From Xylophilus rhododendri (GTDB lineage Bacteria; Pseudomonadota; Gammaproteobacteria; Burkholderiales; Burkholderiaceae_C): 64,000 nt of DNA. The notes under the pieces were generated by a model. It made no database searches. It was given only the letters and a program-made list of their open reading frames with translations, and was not told the DNA's origin. Position 1 is the stretch's first letter, and every line of letters starts with the position of its first letter. The position numbers and the translations under genes are program-made. The stretch covers positions 4,526,001 through 4,590,000 of the forward strand of contig NZ_CP047650.1 of the NCBI RefSeq assembly GCF_009906855.1, written 5' to 3'. Shown piece by piece: positions 7,631 through 16,269 of this stretch.

Positions 7631-9273
7631 ATACCGCCACCCCTATCCCGGCTGCAGCAGCCGCACCGGCCGGCCGCGCCGGCGATGCCATCTTCCTGGA
7701 GGTGTTCTGGACCCGGGTGCGCTCGGTGGTCAACGAGGCCGCCAAACTCATCGTGCGCACCTCGTTCTCCACCCTGTCCTCCGAGGCCAACGACTTCGCC
7801 GTGGTGATGACCGACTCGCGCGGCCAGACCATCGCCGAGAACGCCGGCGCCATCCCTTCCTTCATCGGCACCCTGGGCAACACGGTGCGGGCGATGATCG
7901 CGGAGTTCGGCGCCGAGGCCATGCGCCCGGGCGACATCTACATCACCAACAACCCCTGGATCGGCACCGGCCACCTCAACGACGTGTGCCTGGTCAAGCC
8001 CATCTTCCACGAGGGCCGGCTGGTGGCCTTTTCCGCCACCACCGGCCATGTGCCGGACATCGGCGGCAAGATCCGCTCGGTGGATGCACGCGAGCTGTTC
8101 GAGGAAGGCTTCCACATCCCGCCGATGCATTTCCTGCGCGAGGACCAGCCCGACCCCACCCTGCTGCGCCTGCTGCGCACCAATGTGCGCACGCCCGAGC
8201 AGACCACCGGCGACATCTGGTGCCATGCCGGCGCCAACGAACTCATCGCAGACCGCATCGCCGCGCTGCTGCGCGAGTACCGCCTGGACCAGGTCGACGA
8301 CCTGGCCGATGCGCTCTTCGCCCGCAGCGAACAGGCCATGCGCCGCGCCATCGCCGCGCTGCCCGAGGGCGAGTACCGCTATGCCATGGAGACCGACGGC
8401 TTCGACGAGCGTTTCCGCTTCGAGCTGGCCCTGCGCATCCGTGGCGGCGAGATCGAATGCGACTTCGCCGGCAGCTCGCCGCAGCAGCCGCGCGCGGTGA
8501 ACTGCGTGCTGGCCTATACCCACGCCATGGCGGCCTATGCGATCAAGAGCCTGCTGCTGCCGGAGCTGCCCAACAACCAGGGCCTGTTCCGGCCGATCCG
8601 CACCCTGGCGCCGGAAGGATCGCTGCTCAACCCGACGCAGCCGGCGCCGGTGGGCGGCCGCTCCTGCACCGGCCACTACGTGCCCACCGTGATCTTCGGT
8701 GCGCTCTACCAGGTGCTGCCCGACAAGGTGATGGCCGGTGTCGGCTCGCCGGTGTGGATCACCAACATGAGCGGCCGGCGCGACAACGGCAAGCCCTTCG
8801 CCACCGTGCTCTTCTACAACGGCGGCATGGGCGCCACTTCGGGCAAGGACGGCGCCTTGGTGATGTCCTGGCCGAGCAATATCTCGCCCACGCCGATCGA
8901 GGTGGCCGAGCGGGATTCGCCGCTGCGTTTCCGCTGCAAGCGTTTCATCGCCGGCTCCGGCGGCGAGGGCCGTTGGCGTGGCGGCCTGGGCGAGGAGGTG
9001 ACCTTCGTCAACGGCCATGCCACGCCGGTGACCATCGTGTTCCTGACCGAACGGGTGAAGGTGCCCGCGCCCGGCCTGGGCGGCGGGGATGCCGGGCAGC
9101 GCGGCGCGGTGCTGATCAACGGCGTGGAGATCGATTCGCGGGTGCCGCAGGTGCTGCGGCCGGGCGACGAGGTCACGCTGCGCACGCCCGGCGGCGGCGG
9201 TTTCGGGCCGCGCGCGGAGCGGGCGCCGGATGCGCTGGCCCTGGACTTGCTGCGTGGCCTGGTCAGCGCCTGA
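7627..9273 (+). CDS. hyuB: Hydantoinase/oxoprolinase subunit B (HyuB)
   Basis: The protein has 548 residues, translationally coupled to hyuA. Family hallmarks run along the protein: SVVNEAAKLIVRTSFSTLSS, DFAVVMTDSRGQTIAENAG, GDIYITNNPWIGTGHLNDVC (residues about 101-120), FSATTGHVPDIGGKIRS with the metal-binding-type His/Asp, and a C-terminal glycine-rich GGGDAGQRGAVLING plus RTPGGGGFGP. This is the full length of N-methylhydantoinase/acetophenone carboxylase beta-type subunits. With hyuA it should form a cytoplasmic ATP-dependent cyclic-amidase. The downstream Bug/TctC gene suggests uptake of the substrate or product, but no TctAB permease is present. Confidence 0.92.
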   Translation: MNTATPIPAAAAAPAGRAGDAIFLEVFWTRVRSVVNEAAKLIVRTSFSTLSSEANDFAVVMTDSRGQTIAENAGAIPSFIGTLGNTVRAMIAEFGAEAMRPGDIYITNNPWIGTGHLNDVCLVKPIFHEGRLVAFSATTGHVPDIGGKIRSVDARELFEEGFHIPPMHFLREDQPDPTLLRLLRTNVRTPEQTTGDIWCHAGANELIADRIAALLREYRLDQVDDLADALFARSEQAMRRAIAALPEGEYRYAMETDGFDERFRFELALRIRGGEIECDFAGSSPQQPRAVNCVLAYTHAMAAYAIKSLLLPELPNNQGLFRPIRTLAPEGSLLNPTQPAPVGGRSCTGHYVPTVIFGALYQVLPDKVMAGVGSPVWITNMSGRRDNGKPFATVLFYNGGMGATSGKDGALVMSWPSNISPTPIEVAERDSPLRFRCKRFIAGSGGEGRWRGGLGEEVTFVNGHATPVTIVFLTERVKVPAPGLGGGDAGQRGAVLINGVEIDSRVPQVLRPGDEVTLRTPGGGGFGPRAERAPDALALDLLRGLVSA

Positions 9274-9310
9274 GATGTCCTTCTTTCTTCCTTTTCACGC
9301 AGAAGCCGCC

Positions 9311-10311
9311 ATGCAAGCCATTCGCTCCTCTTCCCGTACTCCCAAGACTTCCAGGAGAACCCTGCTCGCCGCCTCGCTGGCGGGCCTGGCCCTGGCCTTG
9401 CCCCATGTGGCACGGGCCGATTCCTGGCCGGACCGGCCGGTTACCCTGGTGGTGGGCTTCTCGCCCGGCAGCAGCATCGACATGGTGGCGCGGGTGATCG
9501 CCCAGCGCCTGGGCGACAGGCTGGGCCAGCCGGTGGTGGTGGACAACAAGGCGGGTGCTGGTGGCAACCTGGCCGCCGGGCAGATCGCCGCGGCGCCGGC
9601 CGATGGCTACAAGTTGCTGGTGGTGGCCAACAGCATCGCCATCAGTCCCGCGGTCTATCCCAACCTCAAGTTCGACACGCAGAAGGACCTGAAGGCCATC
9701 GCCTATGTGGGCATCGGGCCGGTGATCCTGAAGGTGAACCAGCAGCGGGGCTTCCAGTCGGTGGCGGATCTGGTGAAGTACGCCAAGGCGCATCCGGGGC
9801 CTTGAACTTCGGCTCTTCCGGGGTGGGCGGGACGCCTCACATGGCGACCGTGCTGTTCGACAGCATCGCGGGGATCAGGATGACCCACATTCCCTACAAG
9901 GGTGGGTCGGAGGCGCTGGGTGCGCTGGTGGGCGGGCAGGTGGATGTGCTGATCAATCCGTTGCTGGGGGATGCTGCCTCCGACAAGGTGAAGTCGCTGG
10001 CGATCAGCGGGGCGCAGCGGTCTTCCCTGGCGCCGGGGGTGCCTACCTTTGCGGAGGCTGGGTATCCGGGGTATGACATGGGGGTCTACTACGGGGTGAT
10101 GGGGCCTGCTGGCATGCCTGCCGAGGTGGTCAGGAAGCTCAATACGGCCATCAACCAGGTGTTGGCTGATCCTGGTGTGGTGGATGCGTTGACCGTGCGT
10201 AGCGGGATCGTGTTGAAGCCTGGGTCGGCTGAGGCGTTTCAGTCGATGCTGGATGAGGATATTCAGCAGTGGAAGTCGCTGGTCAAGAGTGACAAGTCTA
10301 TTGTTGAGTAG
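9311..10311 (+). pseudogene. Bug/TctC-family periplasmic binding protein, frameshifted
   Basis: The first part (9311-9805) encodes a signal peptide (SRRTLLAASLAGLALALP...ARA) and the Bug/TctC N-lobe: WPDRPVTLVVGFSPGSSIDM, RLGQPVVVDNKAGAGGNLAA and DGYKLLVVANS. It then hits TGA directly after AKAHPGP. The neighbouring frame continues without a gap as LNFGSSGVGGTPHMATVLF, MTHIPYKGGSEALGALVGGQ and GVPTFAEAGYPGYD to the stop at 10311. Adding one G to the run at 9796-9799 would restore AKAHPGALNFGSSG and a normal 333-residue protein. An in-frame ATG at 9275 is an alternative start. It follows hyuAB by 37 bp. The second half becomes visibly G+T-rich toward the palindrome downstream. Confidence 0.88.
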
Positions 10312-10332
10312 GCTTGTCTTGGCTTGGTTTTG

Positions 10333-10948
10333 TTCTCCTGCGGAGGGCGGGGCTGGGGCTGCGCGCCCCAGACCGCGCTCACTTTCTTTGCTTCGCCAAA
10401 GAAAGTAAGCAAAGAAAGGCGACCCGGCTGCGGGAGTCCCCCTCCTGCGGAGGGGGCACGCTGCGGTGCTCGCAAAAGCGGGGTCCACGACAACTCGCTT
10501 CGCTCAAACAGGTCGTGGCCCTGATCCGCTTTTGCTGCGCTCCTCGCTCACCCGCAGACGGGACCCGGATACGGGGACAGCGGCTGCTTCGCAGCGCAAC
10601 GGGCCGTCGCTGCGCTCGGCCTCTGATTGAATAACCCGCCCTTTGGCATCGGCCGCATTTCAGTGGAGGCCGAGCGCAGCGAAGGCCCGTTGCGCTGCGA
10701 AGCAGCCGCTGTCCCCGTATCCGGGTCCCGTGAGCCCGAGAGCGAGGAACGGAGCAAAGGCGGATCAGGGCCACGACCTGTTTGAGCGAAGCGAGTTGTC
10801 GTGGACCCCGCCTTTGCGAGTACCGCAGCGGTGCCCGAAGGGCCTCGGGTGTCGGGTCGCCTTTCTTTGCTTACTTTCTTTGGCGAAGCAAAGAAAGTGA
10901 GCGCGGTCTGGGGCGCGCAGCCCCAGCCCCGCCCTCCGCGAAGGAGAA
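10333..10948. repeat. Long imperfect palindrome (about 290-bp arms), intergenic
   Basis: The left arm (10333 to about 10628) and right arm (about 10664-10948) are inverted copies, both ending in TTCTCC/GGAGAA and meeting at a loop of roughly 35 nt near 10629-10663. By eye the arms are very similar, with short divergent patches. Each arm carries local hairpins. The best is CTTTCTTTG/CAAAGAAAG around a six-base loop at 10382-10405, with its mirror at 10874-10897. Short reading frames on both strands inside it are mirror products of the palindrome. It fills almost the whole gap between the stop at 10311 and the convergent stop at 10952. No transposase, target duplication or protein gene is seen. 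Confidence 0.93.
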
Positions 10949-10951
10949 AAA

Positions 10952-11884
10952 TCAACCCAAAAGCACAGACCCAAACGCCCGAAAAGCAACCCCCACACAA
11001 GCCCCCGCCAAAGCCGGCAAACAAACCCGCCCCACCCGAACCCCGGTAGAAGCAAACAACGCAACCCCCGGCAAATCCAGCGGGTGCAGCAAGAACCCCG
11101 CACTCCGCTCGATCAGCGAAACCCGCAGATGCCCCTGGTGCGCCATCTCCTGCACCACCCCCACCATGGCCGTATTGCCCGCCAGGTACTTGGTGACCAT
11201 GGGCAGCAGCAGCCCACTGTCGATCCCGAACACCCGCAGCACGGGCGCCAGCGCCCGGTTGAGCGCATCCACACCCCCCACCCGCTGCAGCCCCAGGACG
11301 ACCACCAGAGACATCAACAGCATCGGAATCATCGAGATGCAGATCCGCACCGCCTGCGCCCCGCTGCCATTGACGATCTGCAGCAGGCTGGTCCCATCCT
11401 CCGCACCGGCAAGGGCAGGCAGCGCGGCATGCGGCGCGGAGTCCAGGAAGCGCCCCGTGCCCCAGTAGGTGGCCGCGGCCGCCACCAGCCCGCCCGCGAT
11501 GGACATCAGCAGCACCGGCGCCAGCTGCATGCCCATGCCCGCCAGCGGAAACATCGCATTGGCCGGCGCCATCGCCAGCATGGCCGCCAGCGTGGCGGCG
11601 AGCTGGCGGCTGGGGATGCCCTGGCGGTCCATCAAGGCCAGCGTGGGCATGGGCGCCGCGAAACTCACGAGCGTGATCTGCACCATGGCCAGCACGCCCA
11701 GCCCTGGCAGTCCGAAGGGCCGCGCCACGGGGGCCAGCCAGGCGACCAGCCGGCCGGTCACGCCGCGCACCTCCAGCCAGCGCATCAGGATCATCATCAC
11801 CACCATGATCGGCAGCAGGGTGTAGAGGGCGGTGTCCACCGCGCTGCGGCCGGCGTGGAGGATGACATCGATCAAGGCTTGCAT
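10952..11884 (-). CDS. Nucleoside-recognition (Gate) domain membrane protein, eut-linked
   Basis: The protein has 310 residues and starts at the ATG at 11884. The sequence is almost entirely hydrophobic segments with an N-terminal MQALIDVILHAGRSAVDTAL and Gate-domain features (LLPIMVVMMILMRWLEVRGV, then ITLVSFAAPMPTLALMDRQG, then MVTKYLAGNTAMVGVV). Gate domains occur in EutH-type and SpmA/SpmB-type membrane proteins. It lies downstream of eutC on the same strand, separated by 100 bp, and no other ethanolamine permease is nearby, so a role in ethanolamine transport is a reasonable inference. It is shorter than classical EutH (about 400 residues). Its stop codon directly abuts the palindrome, and its 3' end is strongly G+T-rich on the coding strand. 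Confidence 0.75.
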   Translation of the reverse strand: MQALIDVILHAGRSAVDTALYTLLPIMVVMMILMRWLEVRGVTGRLVAWLAPVARPFGLPGLGVLAMVQITLVSFAAPMPTLALMDRQGIPSRQLAATLAAMLAMAPANAMFPLAGMGMQLAPVLLMSIAGGLVAAAATYWGTGRFLDSAPHAALPALAGAEDGTSLLQIVNGSGAQAVRICISMIPMLLMSLVVVLGLQRVGGVDALNRALAPVLRVFGIDSGLLLPMVTKYLAGNTAMVGVVQEMAHQGHLRVSLIERSAGFLLHPLDLPGVALFASTGVRVGRVCLPALAGACVGVAFRAFGSVLLG

Positions 11885-11984
11885 GGGACTCGGGGAACCC
11901 GGCGGAACGCGGGAAGGGAAAGCGGGAAAGGAAGGCGGGCGGGATGGTGCCAGCCATGGCGGGCCGGCGCGGGTGGCGGGGCTT

Positions 11985-12791
11985 TCAGGGCTTTGCGCGG
12001 CTTGCGAGCGTGGCGGCGGCGGGTGCCGCATCCAGCACCGCATGGTCGCTCTCGTCTTTCAGCTCCACGCCGCTGAGGCCGCGCCGCAAGGCTTCGCGGA
12101 TCAGCCATGAAAGGCGGAAGGCGGCATCGGCATAGGCCAGGCCGGCCGGCCGCACGTTGGAGATGCAGTTGCGCTGCGCATCGTGCCGGCCCAGGCGCGG
12201 GCCGAAGGTGAGGTAGATGCCCAGGCTGTCGGGCGAACTCAGGCCCGGGCGCTCGCCGATCAGCATCACCGACAGGCGCGCGCCGAGCGCTTCGCCGGCC
12301 TCGTCGGCCAGGGCCACCCGGGCCTGCGTGGCGATGATGACGGGCGCCAGGCGCAGGGCCTGCGGCAGCAGCGGACGCAAGGCGTCGAGCAGGGGCAGGG
12401 CGTGGCGCTGCACCGCCAGCGAGGAGAGCCCGTCGCCGATCACCACGCAGAGATCGCAGGGCTCGGCGATGGCGCGCAGGCGCGCGGTGTCTTCGGCGTG
12501 CAGCCGGCGGCCCAGGTCGGGGCGGCGCAGGTAGGTGCCGCGGTCTTCTGCCTGGCTGCGCACCGACTCCACCGGCCAGCCGGCCTCGCGCAGGCTGGCG
12601 GCCAGGGTGTCGACGTCCAGCGCGGCATGGATCGCATCGCGCGCCATCGCATGGGCCCAGCCGAACCGCAGGGTCTCGTCGGTCGGCATGCCGGCGCCGC
12701 TGCGGCCCAGGGCCAGGCGGGCGGGCGTGGCGGCGCGCCAGTCCTGCCAGGGGTCGGGCGTGACGATGCTGGGTGCTGTTTCGTCGTTCAT
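11985..12791 (-). CDS. eutC: Ethanolamine ammonia-lyase small subunit
   Basis: The protein has 268 residues. EutC motifs are clear: TPARLALGRSGAGMPTDETL (residues 21-40, family TxARIxLGR-G), LRRPDLGRRL, CDLCVVIGDGLSSLAVQRHA and SVMLIGERPGLSSPDSLGIY, followed by RNCISNVRPAGLAYADAAFR. With EutB it forms the adenosylcobalamin-dependent lyase that converts ethanolamine to acetaldehyde and ammonia. Its ATG overlaps the eutB stop by 4 nt (12788-12791), so the subunits are coupled. Length matches the family. The reactivating factor EutA and microcompartment genes are not in this window, as is usual for the short betaproteobacterial version. Confidence 0.96.
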   Translation of the reverse strand: MNDETAPSIVTPDPWQDWRAATPARLALGRSGAGMPTDETLRFGWAHAMARDAIHAALDVDTLAASLREAGWPVESVRSQAEDRGTYLRRPDLGRRLHAEDTARLRAIAEPCDLCVVIGDGLSSLAVQRHALPLLDALRPLLPQALRLAPVIIATQARVALADEAGEALGARLSVMLIGERPGLSSPDSLGIYLTFGPRLGRHDAQRNCISNVRPAGLAYADAAFRLSWLIREALRRGLSGVELKDESDHAVLDAAPAAATLASRAKP

Positions 12792-14182
12792 GCTTGCAGG
12801 GCCTTCAGGCCGCCCATGCCGGCCAGCAAGGCGTTGGCCGATGGCGGCGCCAGGCGGCCGGCGCCGTCGGTGATGCCCATGCGCTGCAGCCAGGCCTCGA
12901 ACTCGGGCGCGCGTTGCAGGCCCAGGGTCTGGCGCAGGAAGAGGGCGTCGTGGAAGGAGGTGCTCTGGTAGTTGAGCATCACGTCGTCGGCGCCCGGCAC
13001 GCCGATCAGGAAGTTGAGGCCGGCGGTGGCCAGCAGCACCAGCAGGTTGTCCATGTCGTCCTGGTCGGCCTCGGCATGGTTGGTGTAGCAGATGTCGCAG
13101 CCCATGGGCAGGCCGAGCAGCTTGCCGCAGAAGTGGTCTTCCAGGCCGGCGCGCACGATCTGCTTGCCGTCATAGAGGTACTCCGGGCCGATGAAGCCGA
13201 CGACGGTGTTGACCAGCAGCGGCCGGTAGCGCCGCGCCAGCGCATAGGCGCGGGCTTCGCAGGTCTGCTGGTCCACGCCGAAATGCGCGTCCGCCGACAG
13301 GGCGCTGCCCTGGCCGGTCTCGAAGTACATGCAGTGCTCGCCCACGCTGCCCCGCTTCAGGGACAGGGCCGCGGCATGGGCCTCGTCGAGCAGCTCGGGC
13401 GTGACGCCGAAGGAGCGGTTGGCCTTCTCGGTGCCGGCGACGGACTGGAACACCAGGTCCACCGGCGCGCCGGATTCGATCAGCCGCAGGCTGTTGGTGA
13501 CATGGGTGAGCACGCAGCCCTGGGTGGGGATCTCGAAACGCTGGATCAGCTCGTCCTGCAGGTGCAGCAGTCGCTCCAGCGCCGGCAGGCTGTCGCTGAC
13601 CGGGTTGATGCCGATGACCGCGTCGCCCGCGCCGTAGAGCAGGCCGTCGAGCGTGGAGGCGGCCACGCCGCGCAGGTCGTCGGTGGGATGGTTGGGCTGC
13701 AGGCGCACCGCCAGCCGGCCGGGCAGGCCGAGCGTGTTGCGGAACCGGGTGACCACGCTGCATTTGCGGGCCACGGCGATCAGGTCCTGGTTGCGCATCA
13801 GCTTGGAGACGGCGGCGGCCATCTCGGGGGTGATGCCGCTGGCCAGGGCGCCGAGGCTGGCCGTGTCCGCGCGATCGGACAGCAGCCAGTCTCGGAAGTC
13901 GCCGACGGTCAGGTGCGATACCGGGGCGAAGGCGGCGGCGTCATGGCTGTCGATGATCAGCCGGGTGATGTTGTCCTCTTCGTAGGGGATCAGCGCCTCG
14001 TCGAGGAAACGCCGCAGCGGCGTCTGCGCCAGCACATGGCGCGCGGCCATGCGCTGCTGGGCGGTGGCGGCGCCTATGCCGGCCAGGTAGTCGCCGGAGC
14101 GCGCCGGGCTGGCGCAGGCCAGGAGCTGTTTGAGGTCTTCGAATTCGAAGACCTGGGCGGCGATGGTGGTGCGATAGCGCAT
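12788..14182 (-). CDS. eutB: Ethanolamine ammonia-lyase large subunit
   Basis: The protein has 464 residues, the usual EutB length. It begins MRYRTTIAAQVFEFEDLKQL and contains the (beta/alpha)8-barrel segments LARLQPNHPTDDLRGVAAST, DAVIGINPVSDSLPALERLL, IPTQGCVLTHVTNSLRLIES and a radical-enzyme active-site region with KRGSVGEHCMYFETGQGSAL. The pair GCDICYTNHAEADQDDMDNL near residue 365 is the conserved C-terminal signature. It is the catalytic, cobalamin-binding subunit for ethanolamine deamination and is the first gene of eutB-eutC. No cobalamin riboswitch or regulator was recognised in the 31 bp to the next gene, so the promoter probably lies within or beyond the PEP-CTERM gene. Confidence 0.96.
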   Translation of the reverse strand: MRYRTTIAAQVFEFEDLKQLLACASPARSGDYLAGIGAATAQQRMAARHVLAQTPLRRFLDEALIPYEEDNITRLIIDSHDAAAFAPVSHLTVGDFRDWLLSDRADTASLGALASGITPEMAAAVSKLMRNQDLIAVARKCSVVTRFRNTLGLPGRLAVRLQPNHPTDDLRGVAASTLDGLLYGAGDAVIGINPVSDSLPALERLLHLQDELIQRFEIPTQGCVLTHVTNSLRLIESGAPVDLVFQSVAGTEKANRSFGVTPELLDEAHAAALSLKRGSVGEHCMYFETGQGSALSADAHFGVDQQTCEARAYALARRYRPLLVNTVVGFIGPEYLYDGKQIVRAGLEDHFCGKLLGLPMGCDICYTNHAEADQDDMDNLLVLLATAGLNFLIGVPGADDVMLNYQSTSFHDALFLRQTLGLQRAPEFEAWLQRMGITDGAGRLAPPSANALLAGMGGLKALQA

Positions 14183-14213
14183 GCGCCATGCTGCAGCAAG
14201 GCGCGTGCCGGTG

Positions 14214-14681
14214 TCAGCCCGGTTTCCTGCGGCGCCGTGCGGTGCAGCCGAGCAGGCCCAGGCCGCCTGCCAGCATCGCGTAGCTTTCGGGTTCCGGAAC
14301 GGCGGCGACCTGCAGGTTCGAAATCGTCGCGCTGACCGGGAGCGAGGCGGTGATGGTGAAGTCGATGGCTCCGGTGTACGGAGTCGTGAATGTGTAGGTG
14401 CCGGAGTTGGCGAAATTCGAACTGAGAACCACAGTGGCGGCGGTGCTGCTCATGATCAGCATGCCGGCATTTGAGCCCGAGGCCACATAATCGAATGAAA
14501 TCAGGTCCGTGACGTTGCCGAACAGGCCGCCAGCGGTGCCGAGTTGCGCTGAGGTGGATGTTGGAAAATTCACGCTGCCGGCTGTCGTGAAATGGGTGAG
14601 ATCGAGCGCCGCGGCCTGGGTGGCCGCTGAGGCCAGGGCAAGTACCGATGTCGTGCAGACAGATGTCAATATCGATTTCAT
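14214..14681 (-). CDS. PEP-CTERM anchored exported protein
   Basis: The protein has 155 residues from the ATG at 14681, with AGAAGGAT 8 nt upstream. A Sec signal peptide (MKSILTSVCTTSVLALASAA) is followed by a Ser/Thr-rich beta-type body and a PEP-CTERM sorting tail: VPEPESYAML, a hydrophobic run AGGLGLLG and a basic end ARRRRKPG. Such proteins are processed by exosortase and delivered to the outside of the cell, often in biofilm or exopolysaccharide contexts. Exosortase is not in this window. Base composition here and just upstream is lower in G+C than the neighbours. A TCGAAT/ATTCGA inverted repeat at 14716-14731 lies in the promoter region. Confidence 0.9.
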   Translation of the reverse strand: MKSILTSVCTTSVLALASAATQAAALDLTHFTTAGSVNFPTSTSAQLGTAGGLFGNVTDLISFDYVASGSNAGMLIMSSTAATVVLSSNFANSGTYTFTTPYTGAIDFTITASLPVSATISNLQVAAVPEPESYAMLAGGLGLLGCTARRRRKPG

Positions 14682-14861
14682 TGGATTATCCTTCTGAATA
14701 AAATGTCCCGTCATCTCGAATGAATATTCGAATCGATTGCTGACGGATATTTATTTTTCAGGAAATCGATAACGCCTGCCAATTCGTCATCGGCCTTGTT
14801 TCAGATATTTTCGGGAATCCGGATGATCTGCGTGGGGCGGCGATCGCCCATCGTTTGGAGC

Positions 14862-15236
14862 CTAATGTTCCGGCTCGAACATCGTGCGGCAATGTTCCAG
14901 GAAATCTTCCATGCTGTCGGCCTTGTCGAACACCGCTTCGGCCCCCAGCAGCAGGCAGCTGCGCCGCAGCAGGCTGGTGGCGCTGTTGCTGAGCACCACC
15001 ACCCGCAGCCCCAGGGTCTGCGGCTGCAGCTTGATCAGCACCCCCAGGCCGGTGCCGGCGTTGAGGAACAGGTCCAGCACCACCAGGTCGGGCTTGGGGT
15101 GGCTGCGCAGCCAGTCGATCGCTTCCATCTCGGTTTCCGCCCATCCCACCGGCTCGATGTCCGATACGCTGGCCAGCGCCGCACTGAGGATTTCGCGTTG
15201 GGCGGGCTGGTCTTCGACAAGAAAGGCGGAATGCAT
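14862..15236 (-). CDS. Stand-alone response-regulator receiver protein
   Basis: The protein has 124 residues and consists of a single receiver domain. The acidic pocket is at AFLVEDQP (residues 4-11), the phosphoacceptor Asp in PDLVVLDLFLN (about residue 54), the Thr/Ser switch in VVVLSNSAT, and the Lys in AEAVFDKAD. No DNA-binding or enzymatic output domain follows, so it should act by protein contact, like CheY or Spo0F. It is clearly paralogous to the lone receiver at 38849-39238 (shared ETE-EA--WLRSH, DLFL and LGA-AVFDK). It is divergent from the LysR gene at 15363. The cognate kinase is unknown; the hybrid kinase at 20863-22941 is one candidate. Confidence 0.9.
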   Translation of the reverse strand: MHSAFLVEDQPAQREILSAALASVSDIEPVGWAETEMEAIDWLRSHPKPDLVVLDLFLNAGTGLGVLIKLQPQTLGLRVVVLSNSATSLLRRSCLLLGAEAVFDKADSMEDFLEHCRTMFEPEH

Positions 15237-15362
15237 GGCGGTGTTGGTGTGGAAAGCGCTTCCAGTGGTTCCGGCGAGATTGCCCGACAAGACCTCGCAG
15301 CTTCGTCGGTGTGCCGGCCAGGGCCTTGTAGGCGATGGGCGCGCCCGGCCCATAATTTGCCG

Positions 15363-16265
15363 ATGAAGGGTTCTCGTAATTCGCTGGCCTCCCTGCGTGT
15401 CTTCGCCGCCGCCAGCCGCCATCTCAACTTCAGCCTCACCGCAGAAGACCTGCACCTGACGCAGAGCGCGGTCAGCAAACACATCCAGGCGCTGGAACTC
15501 AAGCTCGGCGCCAGCCTGTTCAAGCGCACGCCCACCGGCCTGCAGCTGACCTATGCGGGCGCGATCTACCTGGAGAACATCTCGGCCGCGCTGCGCCTGA
15601 TCGACGAGGCCGATGCCAAGGTGGCCCACCCGTCGGCGCGGGTGAACCTCAACATCGCGGTGTCGCCGTCCTTCGCGCAGTACTGCCTGTTCCCGCATTT
15701 CCAGGATTTCTTCGACCGGCATCCGGAGATCCGCATCAACGTGCGGCCGCGGCTGATGTCGCCCCGGGACAAGTCCGAGCGCTTCGACGCCGAGATCCAG
15801 CTGCACACCGGCCACCGCTCCAACATGAGCTGCGACTATCTGTGCGGCCGCGAGATGTGCCTGGTGGCCGCGCCGGCGCTGCTGGCGCGCGCGCCGATCG
15901 CCTCGGTGGAAGACCTGCAGCGCGTGCCCCTGCTCAAGCGCGCCCAGCGCGGCTACGGCTGGGACGAGTGGAAGGCCGAGATCGCGCCGGACTGGCCCGG
16001 CCCCGGCCGCAACGCGCCGGAGTACGAAGGCTTCTCGATGCTGCTGCCGGCCCTGCTGCACGGCCTGGGCGCGGCCATCGTGCCGCTGTGCATCGTGCGG
16101 CCGGCGCTGGCCAGCGGCGCGCTGCTGCGGCCCTTCGGCGAGGCGGTGCAGGGTCGCTACGGCTACTACCTGATGCAGCCGCGGCCGCTGCAGGGCGGGC
16201 CTTATCTGGAGGCCTTCACCGGCTGGGTGCAGGAGCTGGCGGCGGGGCTGAACGCGCCGGGCTGA
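15363..16265 (+). CDS. LysR-family regulator linked to a Bug/TctC gene
   Basis: The protein has 300 residues. The helix-turn-helix region reads NSLASLRVFAAASRHLNFSL, then EDLHLTQSAVSKHIQALELK and LFKRTPTGLQLTYAG. The effector domain (RVNLNIAVSPSFAQYCLFPH) is GcvA-like. The ATG at 15363 lacks a Shine-Dalgarno sequence. A CATAAT hexamer at 15351-15356 ends 6 nt before it, so the mRNA may be leaderless. Downstream and co-directional lie a perfect inverted repeat (16270-16292) and the tctC gene, the usual LysR-Bug arrangement in this family. It probably controls uptake and processing of the tctC ligand together with the M28 peptidase. Confidence 0.93.
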   Translation: MKGSRNSLASLRVFAAASRHLNFSLTAEDLHLTQSAVSKHIQALELKLGASLFKRTPTGLQLTYAGAIYLENISAALRLIDEADAKVAHPSARVNLNIAVSPSFAQYCLFPHFQDFFDRHPEIRINVRPRLMSPRDKSERFDAEIQLHTGHRSNMSCDYLCGREMCLVAAPALLARAPIASVEDLQRVPLLKRAQRGYGWDEWKAEIAPDWPGPGRNAPEYEGFSMLLPALLHGLGAAIVPLCIVRPALASGALLRPFGEAVQGRYGYYLMQPRPLQGGPYLEAFTGWVQELAAGLNAPG

Positions 16266-16269
16266 GGCT

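Noticed and set aside
9790-9806. Programmed frameshift in tctC
   Set aside because: No slippery heptamer or downstream pseudoknot was seen, and Bug proteins are not known to use frameshifting.
10314-10900. Several 80-130-codon open frames inside the palindrome
   Set aside because: Near-identical frames occur on opposite strands of the two arms, have no ribosome-binding sites, and simply reflect the palindrome.
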